Notes: generated by a model not told the origin, from the letters alone. A DNA stretch of 64,000 bases from Candidatus Methanomethylicaceae archaeon (GCA_026414165.1 JAOAJN010000004.1:78794-142793), one strand, 5' to 3'. Positions 9,801 through 18,906 are shown, counted from the first letter of the stretch. Made by a program: numbers and translations.

Positions 9801-9966
9801 TCTCAAAAACTTTTTCCCTCTCTTGTGGTCGGACAATAGCGCCTAATCGGGCGTAATAATCTCTTATATGTTGCGCCCTCATGTTGCCGAGAAGGGATAA
9901 ATACTTTTTATACATACTGGATGACGGGCACACCTAACTGCTCTCGTACTATGTGGGGTCTATCTG

Positions 9967-11862
9967 ATGGTGAAAGGAGAGGACGGTGCAGATAAGATAA
10001 GGGCGGACAAAATAGGATCAGAGAAAATAATACGAAAGCCCGTTTTGCGAAGAAATATACGCCCAAGGAAGGAGCGGAACAAGGAAAGGTCCGCCTTAGA
10101 ACCCCCCACAGTCGCCGAAGCAGAAGCGAAGAAGATGAGGGCCGTAAACCCTGCACAATACTACCGACAGAATTTGGGACAGCTCGGTTTCGGCGACCCG
10201 GAACATGCCTTGGTTCAGACTATCAAGGAGCTTGTTGATAATTCCCTTGACGCAGCCGAGGCCATGGGCGTCCTCCCTGAAATCACAGTCGTTCTAGCCG
10301 CCACAGAGAAGGAATACGAAGTAATCACAAATAGGATCAAAGATGGTGGAATAAGGAGGTTCCCGATCTTCAAGATCAGCGTTGAGGACAACGGCTGTGG
10401 CGTTGTGCGGAGCAAGGTGGCTAAGGCCTTTGGAAAGGTCCTTTACGGCTCCAAGTTCTTTTCCTTTAAGCAATCTAGGGGTCAGCAGGGGCTAGGCGTC
10501 CATGCGGCGATAATATACGCCCAGCTGACCTCGTTGGAGCCTGCAACTATAACAACTAAAACCGAGACGGACGAGAAGGCATACAGAGTGGTTCTTAAGA
10601 TAGATACCGAGCAAAATAAGCCCATCGTCATCTCTGCAGAGGAGGTCCCCTTCGATAGAATTCATGGGACCAAAGTGGAGCTGATGGTCGCGGGGGAATT
10701 CACAAAGAAGGTGGAGTCCTTCATAAAGGAACTCTCTCTCGCAAACCCTCATGCGGAGCTGAAGTTCATACTCAAGCCTACTGTAAATGGTGAGGAGAAG
10801 GTCATTCACTACCCTAGGGCGACAAAAACCCTCCCGCCCCAACCCAAGGAGATAAAACCCCACATCCTCTCCATGGAGCCAGGAGCTCTTCTTGAGATGA
10901 TCTCTAATGACAAATGTTGTAGGGATGCAAAGCAGTTTCTGGTTAGACACTTCGTTAGGATCTCCGATCTAAAGGCCCTTCAGCTACTTTCAGCCGCAAA
11001 GATCCCTCCTAACGTACCGCCTAGGGAGATAAATGTTGAGACCCTCTTCAAGGCAGCCAAGGAGGTTGACATCATGCGCCCTCCACTTGACGTTTTGAGC
11101 CCAATAGGCGAGGAGGCTCTAAGACAGTCCCTCAGAAGGCTTTACCCTGATGCTGAGTTCATCGAAGCGACCTCAAGAGAGCCTTGGTCATACAGGGGCA
11201 TCCCATTTCAAGTGGAGGTCGCTGTAGCCTACGGCGGCGCTTCCGTGGCGAGCGACTGTGAGATTGTAAGACCTGGCGTCTTCAAGGCCAAGGTTATAAG
11301 GCTCGGTAACAAGTGTCCCCTAATCTATGACTCTAAGGACTGCCTACTATACAAGACGGTAAAGGAGATAAACTGGAGGAATTACAAGCTCCCGCAGGAG
11401 GAGGGAACGCTCCCCCTTGCGCCGATGGTCTTGGTGGTCTCACTCATATCAACCAAAGTCCCGTACACTGTACCCGGAAAATTCGCCGTCGCCTACCACG
11501 ATGAGATTCACGAGCAATTGCGGCTCGCACTTCAGGCACTGGGCAGGATGATACACTCCTATGTAACCCACAGACAGAGGCAGGAGCATGAACGTCACAG
11601 GCAGAGCATCTTCCAAATCTACGCACGCGAGATCGCGAGAGACTTGTCACTACTGACGGGCACCAGTCAAGAAGAGATCTTTAACAAACTTATGGAGACC
11701 GTGAAGACAAAATTGAAGCATCCAGAAAAGAGGGGGCCCCTGAAAGAGGAAGCCCCCAAGTTGAAAGCGCCCCCTGCCCCGAGCATTGTTTCCAAGTTGC
11801 CACCTCAAGAAAAGAAGGCGAGGGAGAAGCCTCAACATACTCTAGACGCATTCATCAGGTGA
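9967..11862 (+). CDS. top6B: DNA topoisomerase VI subunit B
   Basis: The 631-residue protein is the GHKL ATPase subunit of the type IIB topoisomerase that relaxes and decatenates DNA in archaea. The N box ELVDNSLDAAE is near residue 85. It is followed by VEDNGCGV and the ATP-lid GQQGLGVHAAI. The middle holds the H2TH and transducer domains, and the C-terminus is a Pro/Lys-rich tail. It has a long basic N-terminal extension of about 50 residues before the conserved part. Its stop is four bases before top6A, giving the usual top6BA operon. A TATA-like GATAAATACTTTTTATA precedes it near 9895-9912. Confidence 0.95.
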   Translation: MVKGEDGADKIRADKIGSEKIIRKPVLRRNIRPRKERNKERSALEPPTVAEAEAKKMRAVNPAQYYRQNLGQLGFGDPEHALVQTIKELVDNSLDAAEAMGVLPEITVVLAATEKEYEVITNRIKDGGIRRFPIFKISVEDNGCGVVRSKVAKAFGKVLYGSKFFSFKQSRGQQGLGVHAAIIYAQLTSLEPATITTKTETDEKAYRVVLKIDTEQNKPIVISAEEVPFDRIHGTKVELMVAGEFTKKVESFIKELSLANPHAELKFILKPTVNGEEKVIHYPRATKTLPPQPKEIKPHILSMEPGALLEMISNDKCCRDAKQFLVRHFVRISDLKALQLLSAAKIPPNVPPREINVETLFKAAKEVDIMRPPLDVLSPIGEEALRQSLRRLYPDAEFIEATSREPWSYRGIPFQVEVAVAYGGASVASDCEIVRPGVFKAKVIRLGNKCPLIYDSKDCLLYKTVKEINWRNYKLPQEEGTLPLAPMVLVVSLISTKVPYTVPGKFAVAYHDEIHEQLRLALQALGRMIHSYVTHRQRQEHERHRQSIFQIYAREIARDLSLLTGTSQEEIFNKLMETVKTKLKHPEKRGPLKEEAPKLKAPPAPSIVSKLPPQEKKAREKPQHTLDAFIR

Positions 11863-11866
11863 TTTT

Positions 11867-13015
11867 ATGGTAAAAAATCGCAATATTAAGGAAAGACCTC
11901 TCGAGTCTTTTGACGATGCTGAAAGGAAGCTACGGCAGATCTTTGTTAAACTTGTTGAGGACCTAAGCGTCTCAAAACCTCCTGTACTGCGCATACCCTT
12001 GAGGACCGCATCTAACACTGTGTTTGATAAGAAGCGGGGCATAATAACGCTGGGAGAACGGGTCGGAGAGCGAAAATTCAACGACATAAGCGGAGTCAGA
12101 TCCTTCATGCAGACTTGTTTGCTCGCCAGAGCTATCTACGAAGCCCTTAAGAACAACGATCACCCAACTATCAGGGACCTATACTACTACACACTACACA
12201 CCATCGAGGGCACAGAGATCGAGACGTTCAACGACCAAGACGAATCTAACTCGATCTTCCAGGACATCGAGGTTATGACAGGCCTCCTTAGGGAGCAGAT
12301 GGGCATAGTCGCTGAGTCAAGGGGTGCCATGGTTGGAAACATCATTTTGGAGTCCAAAGGGAACAGAATTGACTGCACCAAATTTGGAATAGGTGCATTC
12401 AACATACCCTCCCTTTGTGACCAAATCCGAATTTTGGAAGTAGACGCAGAGTATGTTCTAGTGGTGGAGAAGGATGCAATATTCCAAAGGCTCAACGACT
12501 ACGAGTTCTGGCGGAAAAACAATTGCATTCTCATCACGGGTAAGGGTCAGGCCGATAGAGCCACCAGGCGCATGGTGAAGCGTCTTAACGAAGAGTGGGA
12601 TCTTCCAGTTTACGTCCTAACAGATGCGGATCCGTTTGGGTGGTACATATACTCGACCTACCGTGCTGGCAGTATCTCTCTGTCCTACGAGTCATTCAGA
12701 CTAGCATGCCCTGAGGCTAAGTTTCTGGGCATGACCATGACCGATATAGAAAAGTACGAGATTCCGCGGGACCATCTTATAAAGGCAAATGAGATCGACA
12801 TAAAGAGAGCCAAGGAGCTTCTCGTAAAGGATCCTGTGACAAAGCTGCCCCGCTATCCTTGGTTTTACGAGTCCAAAAAGTGGCGACAGGAAATAAACAT
12901 GTTCTTGGAGAAGAAGGTAAAGGCGGAGATAGAAGCAAAGTCCTCAAAAGGCTTTAGGTTCCTTTCTGATGTTTACCTTCCTGAGAAGATAAATAGTAAG
13001 GACTGGATTACCTGA
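11867..13015 (+). CDS. top6A: DNA topoisomerase VI subunit A (Spo11-like)
   Basis: The 382-residue protein is the DNA-cleaving subunit, homologous to meiotic Spo11. The winged-helix CAP domain holds DLYYYT at 104-109. One of the tyrosines there is the nucleophile that forms the 5' phosphotyrosine bond. The Toprim domain follows, with VVEKDA and the metal-binding LTDADPFG. Length matches the family. The stop is followed after only 10 bases by a small LpdD-like gene, which may be read from the same transcript. Confidence 0.95.
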   Translation: MVKNRNIKERPLESFDDAERKLRQIFVKLVEDLSVSKPPVLRIPLRTASNTVFDKKRGIITLGERVGERKFNDISGVRSFMQTCLLARAIYEALKNNDHPTIRDLYYYTLHTIEGTEIETFNDQDESNSIFQDIEVMTGLLREQMGIVAESRGAMVGNIILESKGNRIDCTKFGIGAFNIPSLCDQIRILEVDAEYVLVVEKDAIFQRLNDYEFWRKNNCILITGKGQADRATRRMVKRLNEEWDLPVYVLTDADPFGWYIYSTYRAGSISLSYESFRLACPEAKFLGMTMTDIEKYEIPRDHLIKANEIDIKRAKELLVKDPVTKLPRYPWFYESKKWRQEINMFLEKKVKAEIEAKSSKGFRFLSDVYLPEKINSKDWIT

Positions 13016-13025
13016 GGCGCTTATC

Positions 13026-13385
13026 ATGTTACACCTAATTGAATTTGGAGAGGGAAGACACAGGGTCTATCTGGATCTCATAAAGGTTGGGCGCGACCTT
13101 GTGATATACATCGGCGGGGGCGAAGAGCCACACATCGGTGCGGTCTCCATCTGCAGCCAATCTGGCGAACCTCTGACTTTTTCGTTACCGAACCATAAGG
13201 ATTATATAGTTTCTCACAATGCTGCTAAAAAAATCTTTAATGAGACTGGACGAAAAACAGTCGTCATTGCCGGCATTCATGTGAATAACGCCTCTAAAGA
13301 GGACATACTTCAACTATTGAAAAATGCAGAAGAATGCGTTCTAAAGTTCAAGGATGAACTGGTTAAAGCGTCGATCACTAAATAA
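13026..13385 (+). CDS. LpdD-like prenylated-FMN chaperone family protein
   Basis: This 119-residue protein has GGGEEPHIGAV at about residues 30-40. It resembles the small LpdD-type proteins found with UbiD/UbiX decarboxylases, thought to help deliver prenylated FMN. The flavin prenyltransferase UbiX is encoded convergently just 36 bases away, which supports this reading. It has no signal peptide or membrane segment. The assignment rests on one motif and on the neighbour, so it remains tentative. No UbiD decarboxylase is encoded in this window. Confidence 0.6.
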   Translation: MLHLIEFGEGRHRVYLDLIKVGRDLVIYIGGGEEPHIGAVSICSQSGEPLTFSLPNHKDYIVSHNAAKKIFNETGRKTVVIAGIHVNNASKEDILQLLKNAEECVLKFKDELVKASITK

Positions 13386-13421
13386 TCTTCGGAATAACCG
13401 AAGCTTAAAAATTCAATATTG

Positions 13422-13985
13422 TTAGGTCTTGGAAAAATCCTCCCAACGCCTATAAAGACTATGTTTGATCCCAAGCTGGTCCAAGATCTTTCCGACCAAA
13501 TGGTCCACAAGCCCCTCTATAGTATTAGGTTTGTGATAAAAGCCTGGACATGCTGGCATAACCACAGCACCTGCCTCCGCTACTTTTAACATATTCTTTA
13601 TGTGGACTATATTTAGCGGCGTCTCTCTAATCACAAGTATTAGCTTTCTGCCCTCTTTGAGGGCTACGTCAGCAGCCCTCGTTACTAAAGACGAGGAGAT
13701 CCCATTAGCAATACAACCCAAGGTCTTCATACTGCAAGGGACTACCACCATGGCGTCAAATATGTAGCTACCACTGGCCATGGGTGCCCTAAGATCGTAG
13801 TCCCTGTAAACCCTCCCAAATTTGGATAGGTCCTTATCACTGAACCCTGTTTCCTCTTCGAGTATTTGCAGCCCAGTCTTAGAGACTATCACTTTCACGT
13901 CGATCTTAGCTTCATGTAACTTTTCTAACAGCCTGAACCCATAAATGGCACCACTGGCCCCCGTGATGGCCAAGACAACTCTCAA
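13422..13985 (-). CDS. ubiX: Flavin prenyltransferase UbiX
   Basis: The 187-residue protein is a full-length UbiX. It transfers a dimethylallyl group to FMN to form prenylated FMN, the cofactor of UbiD-type decarboxylases. It shows the N-terminal flavin-binding ITGASGAIYGFRLLEKL, the middle VVPCSMKTLGCIANG, and the C-terminal VIRETPLNIVH with PACPGFYHKP. Its partner decarboxylase is not nearby. The convergent neighbour resembles an LpdD-type prenyl-FMN chaperone. Confidence 0.92.
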   Translation of the reverse strand: MRVVLAITGASGAIYGFRLLEKLHEAKIDVKVIVSKTGLQILEEETGFSDKDLSKFGRVYRDYDLRAPMASGSYIFDAMVVVPCSMKTLGCIANGISSSLVTRAADVALKEGRKLILVIRETPLNIVHIKNMLKVAEAGAVVMPACPGFYHKPNTIEGLVDHLVGKILDQLGIKHSLYRRWEDFSKT

Positions 13986-14053
13986 ATTGAATCCCTTACC
14001 ATATCAAAAATTGATCATTAAGTTTTTAACCCTTTCCAACATTTTATGATCAG

Positions 14054-14296
14054 GTGCCGAGCATGAATGGTGTAGTCGCCTACATGTTACTCGTTACTGA
14101 CACTGGTAAGGAATATGAGGTAATAAAGGAAGTTAAAAAGATAAGCGGTATTTCGGAATGCAGGACGGTATATGGTGAGTTTGATGTATTCATAAGGGTC
14201 GAGGTTGCGGACTTCGTCTCCCTCGACGAAATTGTGACTCAGATCAGGCGCATTCCAGGAATCTTGCAGACAACGACTTTGGTGGCCTCACCATAG
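14054..14296 (+). CDS. Lrp/AsnC ligand-binding (RAM) domain protein
   Basis: The 80-residue protein is a stand-alone ligand-binding domain of the Lrp/AsnC family, without the DNA-binding helix-turn-helix. The pattern AYMLLVTDTGKEYEVIKEVKKI followed by GEFDVFIRVEVAD is typical. Such proteins form multimers that bind amino acids and may modulate full-length Lrp regulators. The GTG at 14054 and the ATG at 14063 are both possible starts. It ends three bases before the convergent ccdA-like gene. Confidence 0.8.
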   Translation: MPSMNGVVAYMLLVTDTGKEYEVIKEVKKISGISECRTVYGEFDVFIRVEVADFVSLDEIVTQIRRIPGILQTTTLVASP

Positions 14297-14299
14297 GTC

Positions 14300-14929
14300 T
14301 TAAACTGCAAAGAATGACCAGACGAGCCAGATAACTGTACCGACCAAGATCGATAGCCTAACCTTGATCCACCACTTACCACTTAGACCTAGACCTTTAA
14401 TCTTCCCTGAGAGCTTGGGCATCAAGCCGAATAATACAAACGGAAGCCCCAACCCAAGTGCATACATCAAAAGGACAATCCCCCTTGAGAACCCCTCACT
14501 TAATGTGAGGGCAAACATGGCTGTTGTAGTAAACAAAGGAACCGCGCATGGCGCAGCCACCAACATTAAAAGTAACCCAAATATAAAACCAGTAAAAACC
14601 CCTTTCTTTTGCGCTAACCAAGTCAGACTTAACGATCTTAAAATCCCAATTCCCAGACTGTCTATTATCAATAATACAATAAGGATCGTGGCTACAAGAT
14701 AGAATATTTTGAGACTTTGGACCGTTCCCACTAATGATAGTGCTAGACCCGCCCCACCTACCCCCACTATTATTCCGCTGTAAATTGCAAGCGTGCCTAC
14801 CATGATCCCCACTTTGCTACTACCAAATAGAAATGCTATGTAGCTTGGAATTATTGGTAGTACACATGGACTTACTATGGACATCAGCCCCATTATGAAA
14901 GCAAAAACCAAAAGGAAAGGATCCATCAC
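14300..14929 (-). CDS. ccdA: CcdA/DsbD-type membrane thiol reductant transporter
   Basis: The 209-residue protein has about six membrane segments. It carries the two conserved cysteines of the CcdA family, Cys22 in SPCVLPIIPSY and Cys128 in APCAVP. CcdA moves reducing equivalents across the membrane to extracytoplasmic thioredoxins. Its start overlaps the stop of the thioredoxin-like gene by four bases, so the two form a coupled pair and probably act together in thiol-disulphide exchange outside the cell. Confidence 0.88.
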   Translation of the reverse strand: MMDPFLLVFAFIMGLMSIVSPCVLPIIPSYIAFLFGSSKVGIMVGTLAIYSGIIVGVGGAGLALSLVGTVQSLKIFYLVATILIVLLIIDSLGIGILRSLSLTWLAQKKGVFTGFIFGLLLMLVAAPCAVPLFTTTAMFALTLSEGFSRGIVLLMYALGLGLPFVLFGLMPKLSGKIKGLGLSGKWWIKVRLSILVGTVIWLVWSFFAV

Positions 14930-15405
14930 TTGATTCTCTCCAATTCCGCCCTTAGCGAACCCTCATCCAAATATCGCCCATCAAACCTTGAAACCACATT
15001 CCCCTCCCTGTCAGCAAATATCAAAGTCGGGACCTTGATTACCGACCAATCCTCAAAGATCTTCTCCGTGGAATTGCTGAGCAGAATGTAAACGAACTCC
15101 ACATCTGTCCCATATTTCGGATAAACTGTGCTCAACACTCTGTCCTGCATCAAACAGGTTGGGCAACCCAATGATGAAAAATAGATCATTAGCGGTCTTT
15201 TCTCCTCCAAGGCTTTTATGATCTCTGGATGATCGGCTATGACTTTAGTACCTGGAAACCCGCTCTTGGGTAGGATATAATAAACTGTGCCTATCGTCAA
15301 GACAAAGACCACTATTGCTATTAAAATTACTGCACGCCCTAATCCAACCTTTCCACGAATAAAGTTACAACAGCTTTCAGAAATGTTCATCAGCTCTATC
15401 GCCAA
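14926..15405 (-). CDS. Membrane-anchored thioredoxin-like protein
   Basis: The 159-residue protein has one N-terminal membrane segment at about residues 24-45. A thioredoxin fold on the outside carries an active site CPTC at 81-84 and the cis-proline loop VPTLIF. It likely receives electrons from the CcdA-type protein encoded next to it. The first 13 residues include a Cys pair (SCC) of unknown role. The trpS stop lies 10 bases downstream of a different gene on the same strand, so a larger transcript with trpS is possible. Confidence 0.85.
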   Translation of the reverse strand: MAIELMNISESCCNFIRGKVGLGRAVILIAIVVFVLTIGTVYYILPKSGFPGTKVIADHPEIIKALEEKRPLMIYFSSLGCPTCLMQDRVLSTVYPKYGTDVEFVYILLSNSTEKIFEDWSVIKVPTLIFADREGNVVSRFDGRYLDEGSLRAELERIK

Positions 15406-15415
15406 CTCTGGTATA

Positions 15416-16549
15416 TCAATCCTTTAAAAGGAATTCATCCAAAATCGATTTTGCTCTCTCCCTTCTTCTTTGATGTTCAATAAGGAATGCTGCGACCTTC
15501 TCAGCCAATTGTCCCTTACACTCCCCACAGATCCTGTCCCCGCGCCTGCAAGCCTCATACGTCTCAGCAACTCTCTTGTCATCCTCGTCAAAAAGGTAAT
15601 AGAGATACCAGTAAACCACACAGACGTTTGGGTCTCCGCCTTTTTCTCTCTGTTCCTTCACGGTTGGCTGACCGCCTGTGAAGGCATTCCTTATCTTTTT
15701 CTTTGCCTCTTCGGGAGAGTCCGACAAGAATATACAGGTCTCCGGCATACTCGCGCTCATCTTTCCTCCTGCCCCAAGTCCTGGTATGAACTTGCTATAG
15801 ATCCCTGCTGGTTTTCTGTATCCCAGTTTCGGCGCGACATCTCTGGTTATTCTCCAGTAGGGCTCCTGATCTATGGCACAGGGGATCAGAACATGTGCAT
15901 CCGTTCCTTTGAGGATCTGTGGCAAAAAGCATGGCGCCGCTTGCATTGCGGGGAAGAATATAATTCCGATGTTAGAGCTCTCGGTGAAGCCAAAAGTCGC
16001 CCTCGCAGTAGAGAACGTAACATGTTTTGCCACTCTGACTGCAATGTTGTAGAGCTCCTTGGTGTAACTTAAATTGGTGAAGATTTTTGTCCTTTTGGGA
16101 TCAAATCCGACAGCTATTATGTCCAGCAAGTTATCCTCAGTATACCTTTTTACCTCCTCAATGCTCATTCCTGGGTTAATCAAAAACTTCTCATCATCCG
16201 TCACTTGAAAATATAGATCTGCCTTGAACACGTCTTGAAGATACTTTGTGAAGATCCATGGAACCAGGTGGCCTAGATGAGTATATCCTGATGGGCCCCT
16301 CCCCGTATACAGCACGGCCTCTAAACCCTTTTCATATGAGTCCACCCATTCGCCGAACTCCCTATGGGCAAAAAAGACATTTCTACGGAGCAACACATGC
16401 AGGTATCCTGCATGCCTCTCGATTCTCTTTATGAGCGCCTCATTGAGCGGCTCAACCCCAAACTCTCTAATCAACTCCTCATAGTCTACCTCGCCCCTGA
16501 CCTCCCAGGGCGTAACTTTCGGTCCGCTATTTTGCATGAGGCTCACCAT
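15416..16549 (-). CDS. trpS: Tryptophanyl-tRNA synthetase
   Basis: The 377-residue protein is an archaeal/eukaryotic-type class I TrpRS. The HIGH-type signature is GYTHLGHL within TGRGPSGYTHLGHL at 82-95. The KMSKS-type loop is GGKMSAS. The segment FPAMQAAPCFLP and the DQEPYWR motif in the tryptophan pocket are present. Length is typical of archaeal TrpRS. An in-frame methionine five codons in is an alternative start. Confidence 0.95.
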   Translation of the reverse strand: MVSLMQNSGPKVTPWEVRGEVDYEELIREFGVEPLNEALIKRIERHAGYLHVLLRRNVFFAHREFGEWVDSYEKGLEAVLYTGRGPSGYTHLGHLVPWIFTKYLQDVFKADLYFQVTDDEKFLINPGMSIEEVKRYTEDNLLDIIAVGFDPKRTKIFTNLSYTKELYNIAVRVAKHVTFSTARATFGFTESSNIGIIFFPAMQAAPCFLPQILKGTDAHVLIPCAIDQEPYWRITRDVAPKLGYRKPAGIYSKFIPGLGAGGKMSASMPETCIFLSDSPEEAKKKIRNAFTGGQPTVKEQREKGGDPNVCVVYWYLYYLFDEDDKRVAETYEACRRGDRICGECKGQLAEKVAAFLIEHQRRRERAKSILDEFLLKD

Positions 16550-16689
16550 GGCGCGGTGTGTCCACGCCCTTGATGGATAAAGACAAAACCTTATAATGAT
16601 TGCGGTTGAACGCTATAAAACGACAACCCCCTTTGCAAAATGCCTTGAATATTAAATGATATATAACAGTGTATTGATTAAATCACCTC

Positions 16690-17364
16690 ATGAAGAAAAT
16701 CTGTGATTTTCACATGCACTCGCTATTTAGCGACGGAGAACTGATTCCGTCTGAGATAGCCAGGCGGACATATATCTTGAACAACCGAGCTATAGCCATC
16801 ACGGATCACGCCGACCTCTCCAACATTGAATCAATAATAAAAAAACTAGTTCTGGCCTCGGAATTCGTATCCAAATATTACTCACCTTCTGACTTCATAC
16901 TCATCCCTGGCATAGAATTAACACATGTTCCGCCAAAGAGTATTCCTGTGCTAGCCAGAGAGGCAAAAAACCGCGGAGCAAAGATAGTGGTCGTTCATGG
17001 GGAAACGCCGGTTGAGCCAGTACAGCCTGGAACTAATATGGCTGCCTGCATGTGCCCAGATGTGGATATATTGGCGCACCCTGGTATGATCTCAGAGGAT
17101 GCCATCTCCAGTGCTAAGGACAACGGGATCTTTCTAGAACTCTCCTACAGATGTGGGCACTGCCTTGGAAACGGTCGAGTTGCAAAACTTGCCTCAGCAA
17201 TTGGTGCAAAACTCTTAGTGAACTCAGATGCACACAACATAGGCGATCACCTCTCGCCTGAAACCGCGCTCACTGTGGCTAGAGGGGCAGGTCTCAACGA
17301 ATCTGAGGCTGAAACTGTACTCTTCAAAAATCCTGAGATATTATTGAAGAAGATCGATCTTTGA
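16690..17364 (+). CDS. PHP-domain phosphoesterase
   Basis: The 224-residue protein is a PHP-fold metal-dependent hydrolase. The N-terminal DFHMHSLFSDGE gives the HxH motif. TDHAD, GIELTH, VVHGET, LAHPGM and NSDAH provide the rest of the metal-binding set. It is annotated in many archaea as histidinol-phosphatase-like, but no histidine gene is nearby and the substrate is unknown. A TATA-like ATTAAATGATATATAAC lies about 40 bases upstream of ATG 16690. The gene ends nine bases before the convergent SepCysS gene. Confidence 0.8.
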   Translation: MKKICDFHMHSLFSDGELIPSEIARRTYILNNRAIAITDHADLSNIESIIKKLVLASEFVSKYYSPSDFILIPGIELTHVPPKSIPVLAREAKNRGAKIVVVHGETPVEPVQPGTNMAACMCPDVDILAHPGMISEDAISSAKDNGIFLELSYRCGHCLGNGRVAKLASAIGAKLLVNSDAHNIGDHLSPETALTVARGAGLNESEAETVLFKNPEILLKKIDL

Positions 17365-17373
17365 AACTTCGTC

Positions 17374-18579
17374 TCAATTAAAGCTCAGTCCGTATTTTTT
17401 TGCTATCTCAAAGAAGGCATCCCTAACATACCTTATCTGATCCCAAGTCAACCCATAGGTATTGAACTTGAAGTGCTTCGTCAATCCTGGCTGTATCCCG
17501 ACGATCTTCCAATCTCTCAACTCATCATACAAGAAATACCCCTTCCTTTTGTGTGTTAGGGAGACTTTGTAGAAACCCTCCGTCTCCATATGTGTTAATG
17601 TATGCATCTTCGGTCTGATCCCTAGTTGCCTCATCCCCTCGATCCTCTCCAGCTCCGATACAAGGTATCTGACCTTTTCGATCTCTTCGCCCCACCTCTC
17701 TACTCTGCTCACAACTTCAGGAAAAGATGCCATCAATGTAATGAGGGGTGCTCCCATCACCGTGCAGCCAAGCATGGCAAGTTCCTTTGCTGCAAACTTC
17801 CTCTTTGTTAGATCTCCTTCTATCTTTGAGCGAGCTGTGAGTTTCTCTTCCAAGGACTTGTTGAACGCAAGTATTCCTGTAGGGGCACTAGCCGCCCAGC
17901 TCTTGTGTCCGCTGCTAGTTATTATGTCCGCGCCCAACTCCTTACCGTTCACTGGCATTACGCCTGCGGTGTAGGCACAATTCAATATGAAAGGTATGCC
18001 GTATTCTTTTGCTATCTTACTGACAATTTTTGCATCATTCAGGTTGCCGTATAGGTAGTCAACATGGGTCAAAAGTACGACTGCTGGTAGTTTACCACAC
18101 TCTTTTTTCACTTCCTCGATCTTTGTAACATATTCGTTTAAATCAACCCTGAATTCAGGAGGACCGCTATTTGGCACTTCTTTGACCTTCATATCGGCCA
18201 GTTCTGCCGCAATATAGCTTGAATAATGGGCTGTGCTATCCAGCACTACATAGTCTCCTGGTCTTCCAAGCATCCTGAACGCTATGAACTTCGCCTCCCT
18301 ACAGCGAGTTACAACCCTGGCAACATCCATGCCCAAGAATTCAGCAAGATCCTTGTAAAAATCTTGGATGGGCGGATTTGTTATCATGTCAAGCCTTGCG
18401 GTCTTCGGAGGGCACCAGTCACATGTTGAGTAACCGTCCCCAAACTCTAAGATGGCTCTCATCGCCTCTTCGGTGAGAACCCCACCACGCTGTATGGGCT
18501 GGAGGTTTATGTAATCTTCCTCCGCAAAGTCCCTCTTTAAACCTTTGTATTTTTCCAGCCTTTCCTTAGGTATTTTCAT
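17374..18579 (-). CDS. pscS: Sep-tRNA:Cys-tRNA synthase (SepCysS)
   Basis: The 401-residue PLP enzyme converts O-phosphoseryl-tRNA(Cys) to cysteinyl-tRNA(Cys) in the indirect cysteine pathway. The family signature INLQPIQRGGVL is at 24-35. The PLP lysine is Lys226 in SSGHKSWAA. The catalytic or cluster-binding cysteines described for SepCysS have counterparts at Cys53, Cys56 (CDWC) and Cys272. The ATG overlaps the stop of a 58-codon upstream gene, which itself starts 11 bases after the tRNA-Cys gene. The partner SepRS is not in the window. The organism probably makes some or all Cys-tRNA by this route. Confidence 0.93.
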   Translation of the reverse strand: MKIPKERLEKYKGLKRDFAEEDYINLQPIQRGGVLTEEAMRAILEFGDGYSTCDWCPPKTARLDMITNPPIQDFYKDLAEFLGMDVARVVTRCREAKFIAFRMLGRPGDYVVLDSTAHYSSYIAAELADMKVKEVPNSGPPEFRVDLNEYVTKIEEVKKECGKLPAVVLLTHVDYLYGNLNDAKIVSKIAKEYGIPFILNCAYTAGVMPVNGKELGADIITSSGHKSWAASAPTGILAFNKSLEEKLTARSKIEGDLTKRKFAAKELAMLGCTVMGAPLITLMASFPEVVSRVERWGEEIEKVRYLVSELERIEGMRQLGIRPKMHTLTHMETEGFYKVSLTHKRKGYFLYDELRDWKIVGIQPGLTKHFKFNTYGLTWDQIRYVRDAFFEIAKKYGLSFN

Positions 18580-18752
18580 TTTTCTATCCCTTCTCTGAGT
18601 TTATCGAGGCGACTCCTTGCACTATCCAACGACCTAATGATCTCTTCTTTTTGACTCTCGCTCATTCGATGGTCCGGAGAGGTTTTTCTTAACAAAGTTA
18701 AAATTTTTATTAAATCTCCAATAATCTCCTTAAGATCAGAGCTTATTCCCAT
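18576..18752 (-). CDS. 58-residue helical protein coupled to SepCysS
   Basis: The frame could extend to 18833, but that part lies inside the tRNA-Cys gene. ATG 18752 with GGTGAT five bases before it is the sensible start, giving 58 residues. The protein is charged and predicted helical, with hydrophobic spacing in LKEIIGDLIKILTLLRK and a second helix after residue 30. The stop overlaps the SepCysS start by four bases. I do not recognise the family. Its position suggests a role with SepCysS or Cys-tRNA, perhaps as a small adaptor analogous to SepCysE of methanogens, but this is inference from context only. Confidence 0.65.
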   Translation of the reverse strand: MGISSDLKEIIGDLIKILTLLRKTSPDHRMSESQKEEIIRSLDSARSRLDKLREGIEK

Positions 18753-18763
18753 ATAATCACCGA

Positions 18764-18839
18764 TGGAGCCAGGGTGAGGATTCGAACCCCAGTGTAGCGG
18801 GTCTGCAGCCCGCCGCCTAAACCGCTCGGCCACCCTGGC
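18764..18839 (-). tRNA. tRNA-Cys (GCA), CCA encoded
   Basis: A full cloverleaf is seen on the minus strand: acceptor GCCAGGG/CCCTGGC, D stem GCC/GGC, anticodon stem GCGGG/CCCGC around the loop CTGCAGA, and T arm TGGGG-TTCGAAT-CCTCA. The anticodon is GCA and the discriminator is U73, the usual Cys identity base. CCA is encoded at 18766-18764. A TATA-like AAATAAATATTTAC lies upstream near 18861-18874. The gene is followed directly by the small ORF and SepCysS, the enzyme that acts on this tRNA. Confidence 0.97.
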
Positions 18840-18906
18840 TTATCCTCAAATTCTGGGAGCGTAAATATTTATTTCTTTACCTATCTCAGAAGATATGGCG
18901 AGATAA

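Noticed and set aside
18576..18833. 85-codon reading of the small ORF
   Set aside because: Its first 27 codons lie in the tRNA-Cys gene.
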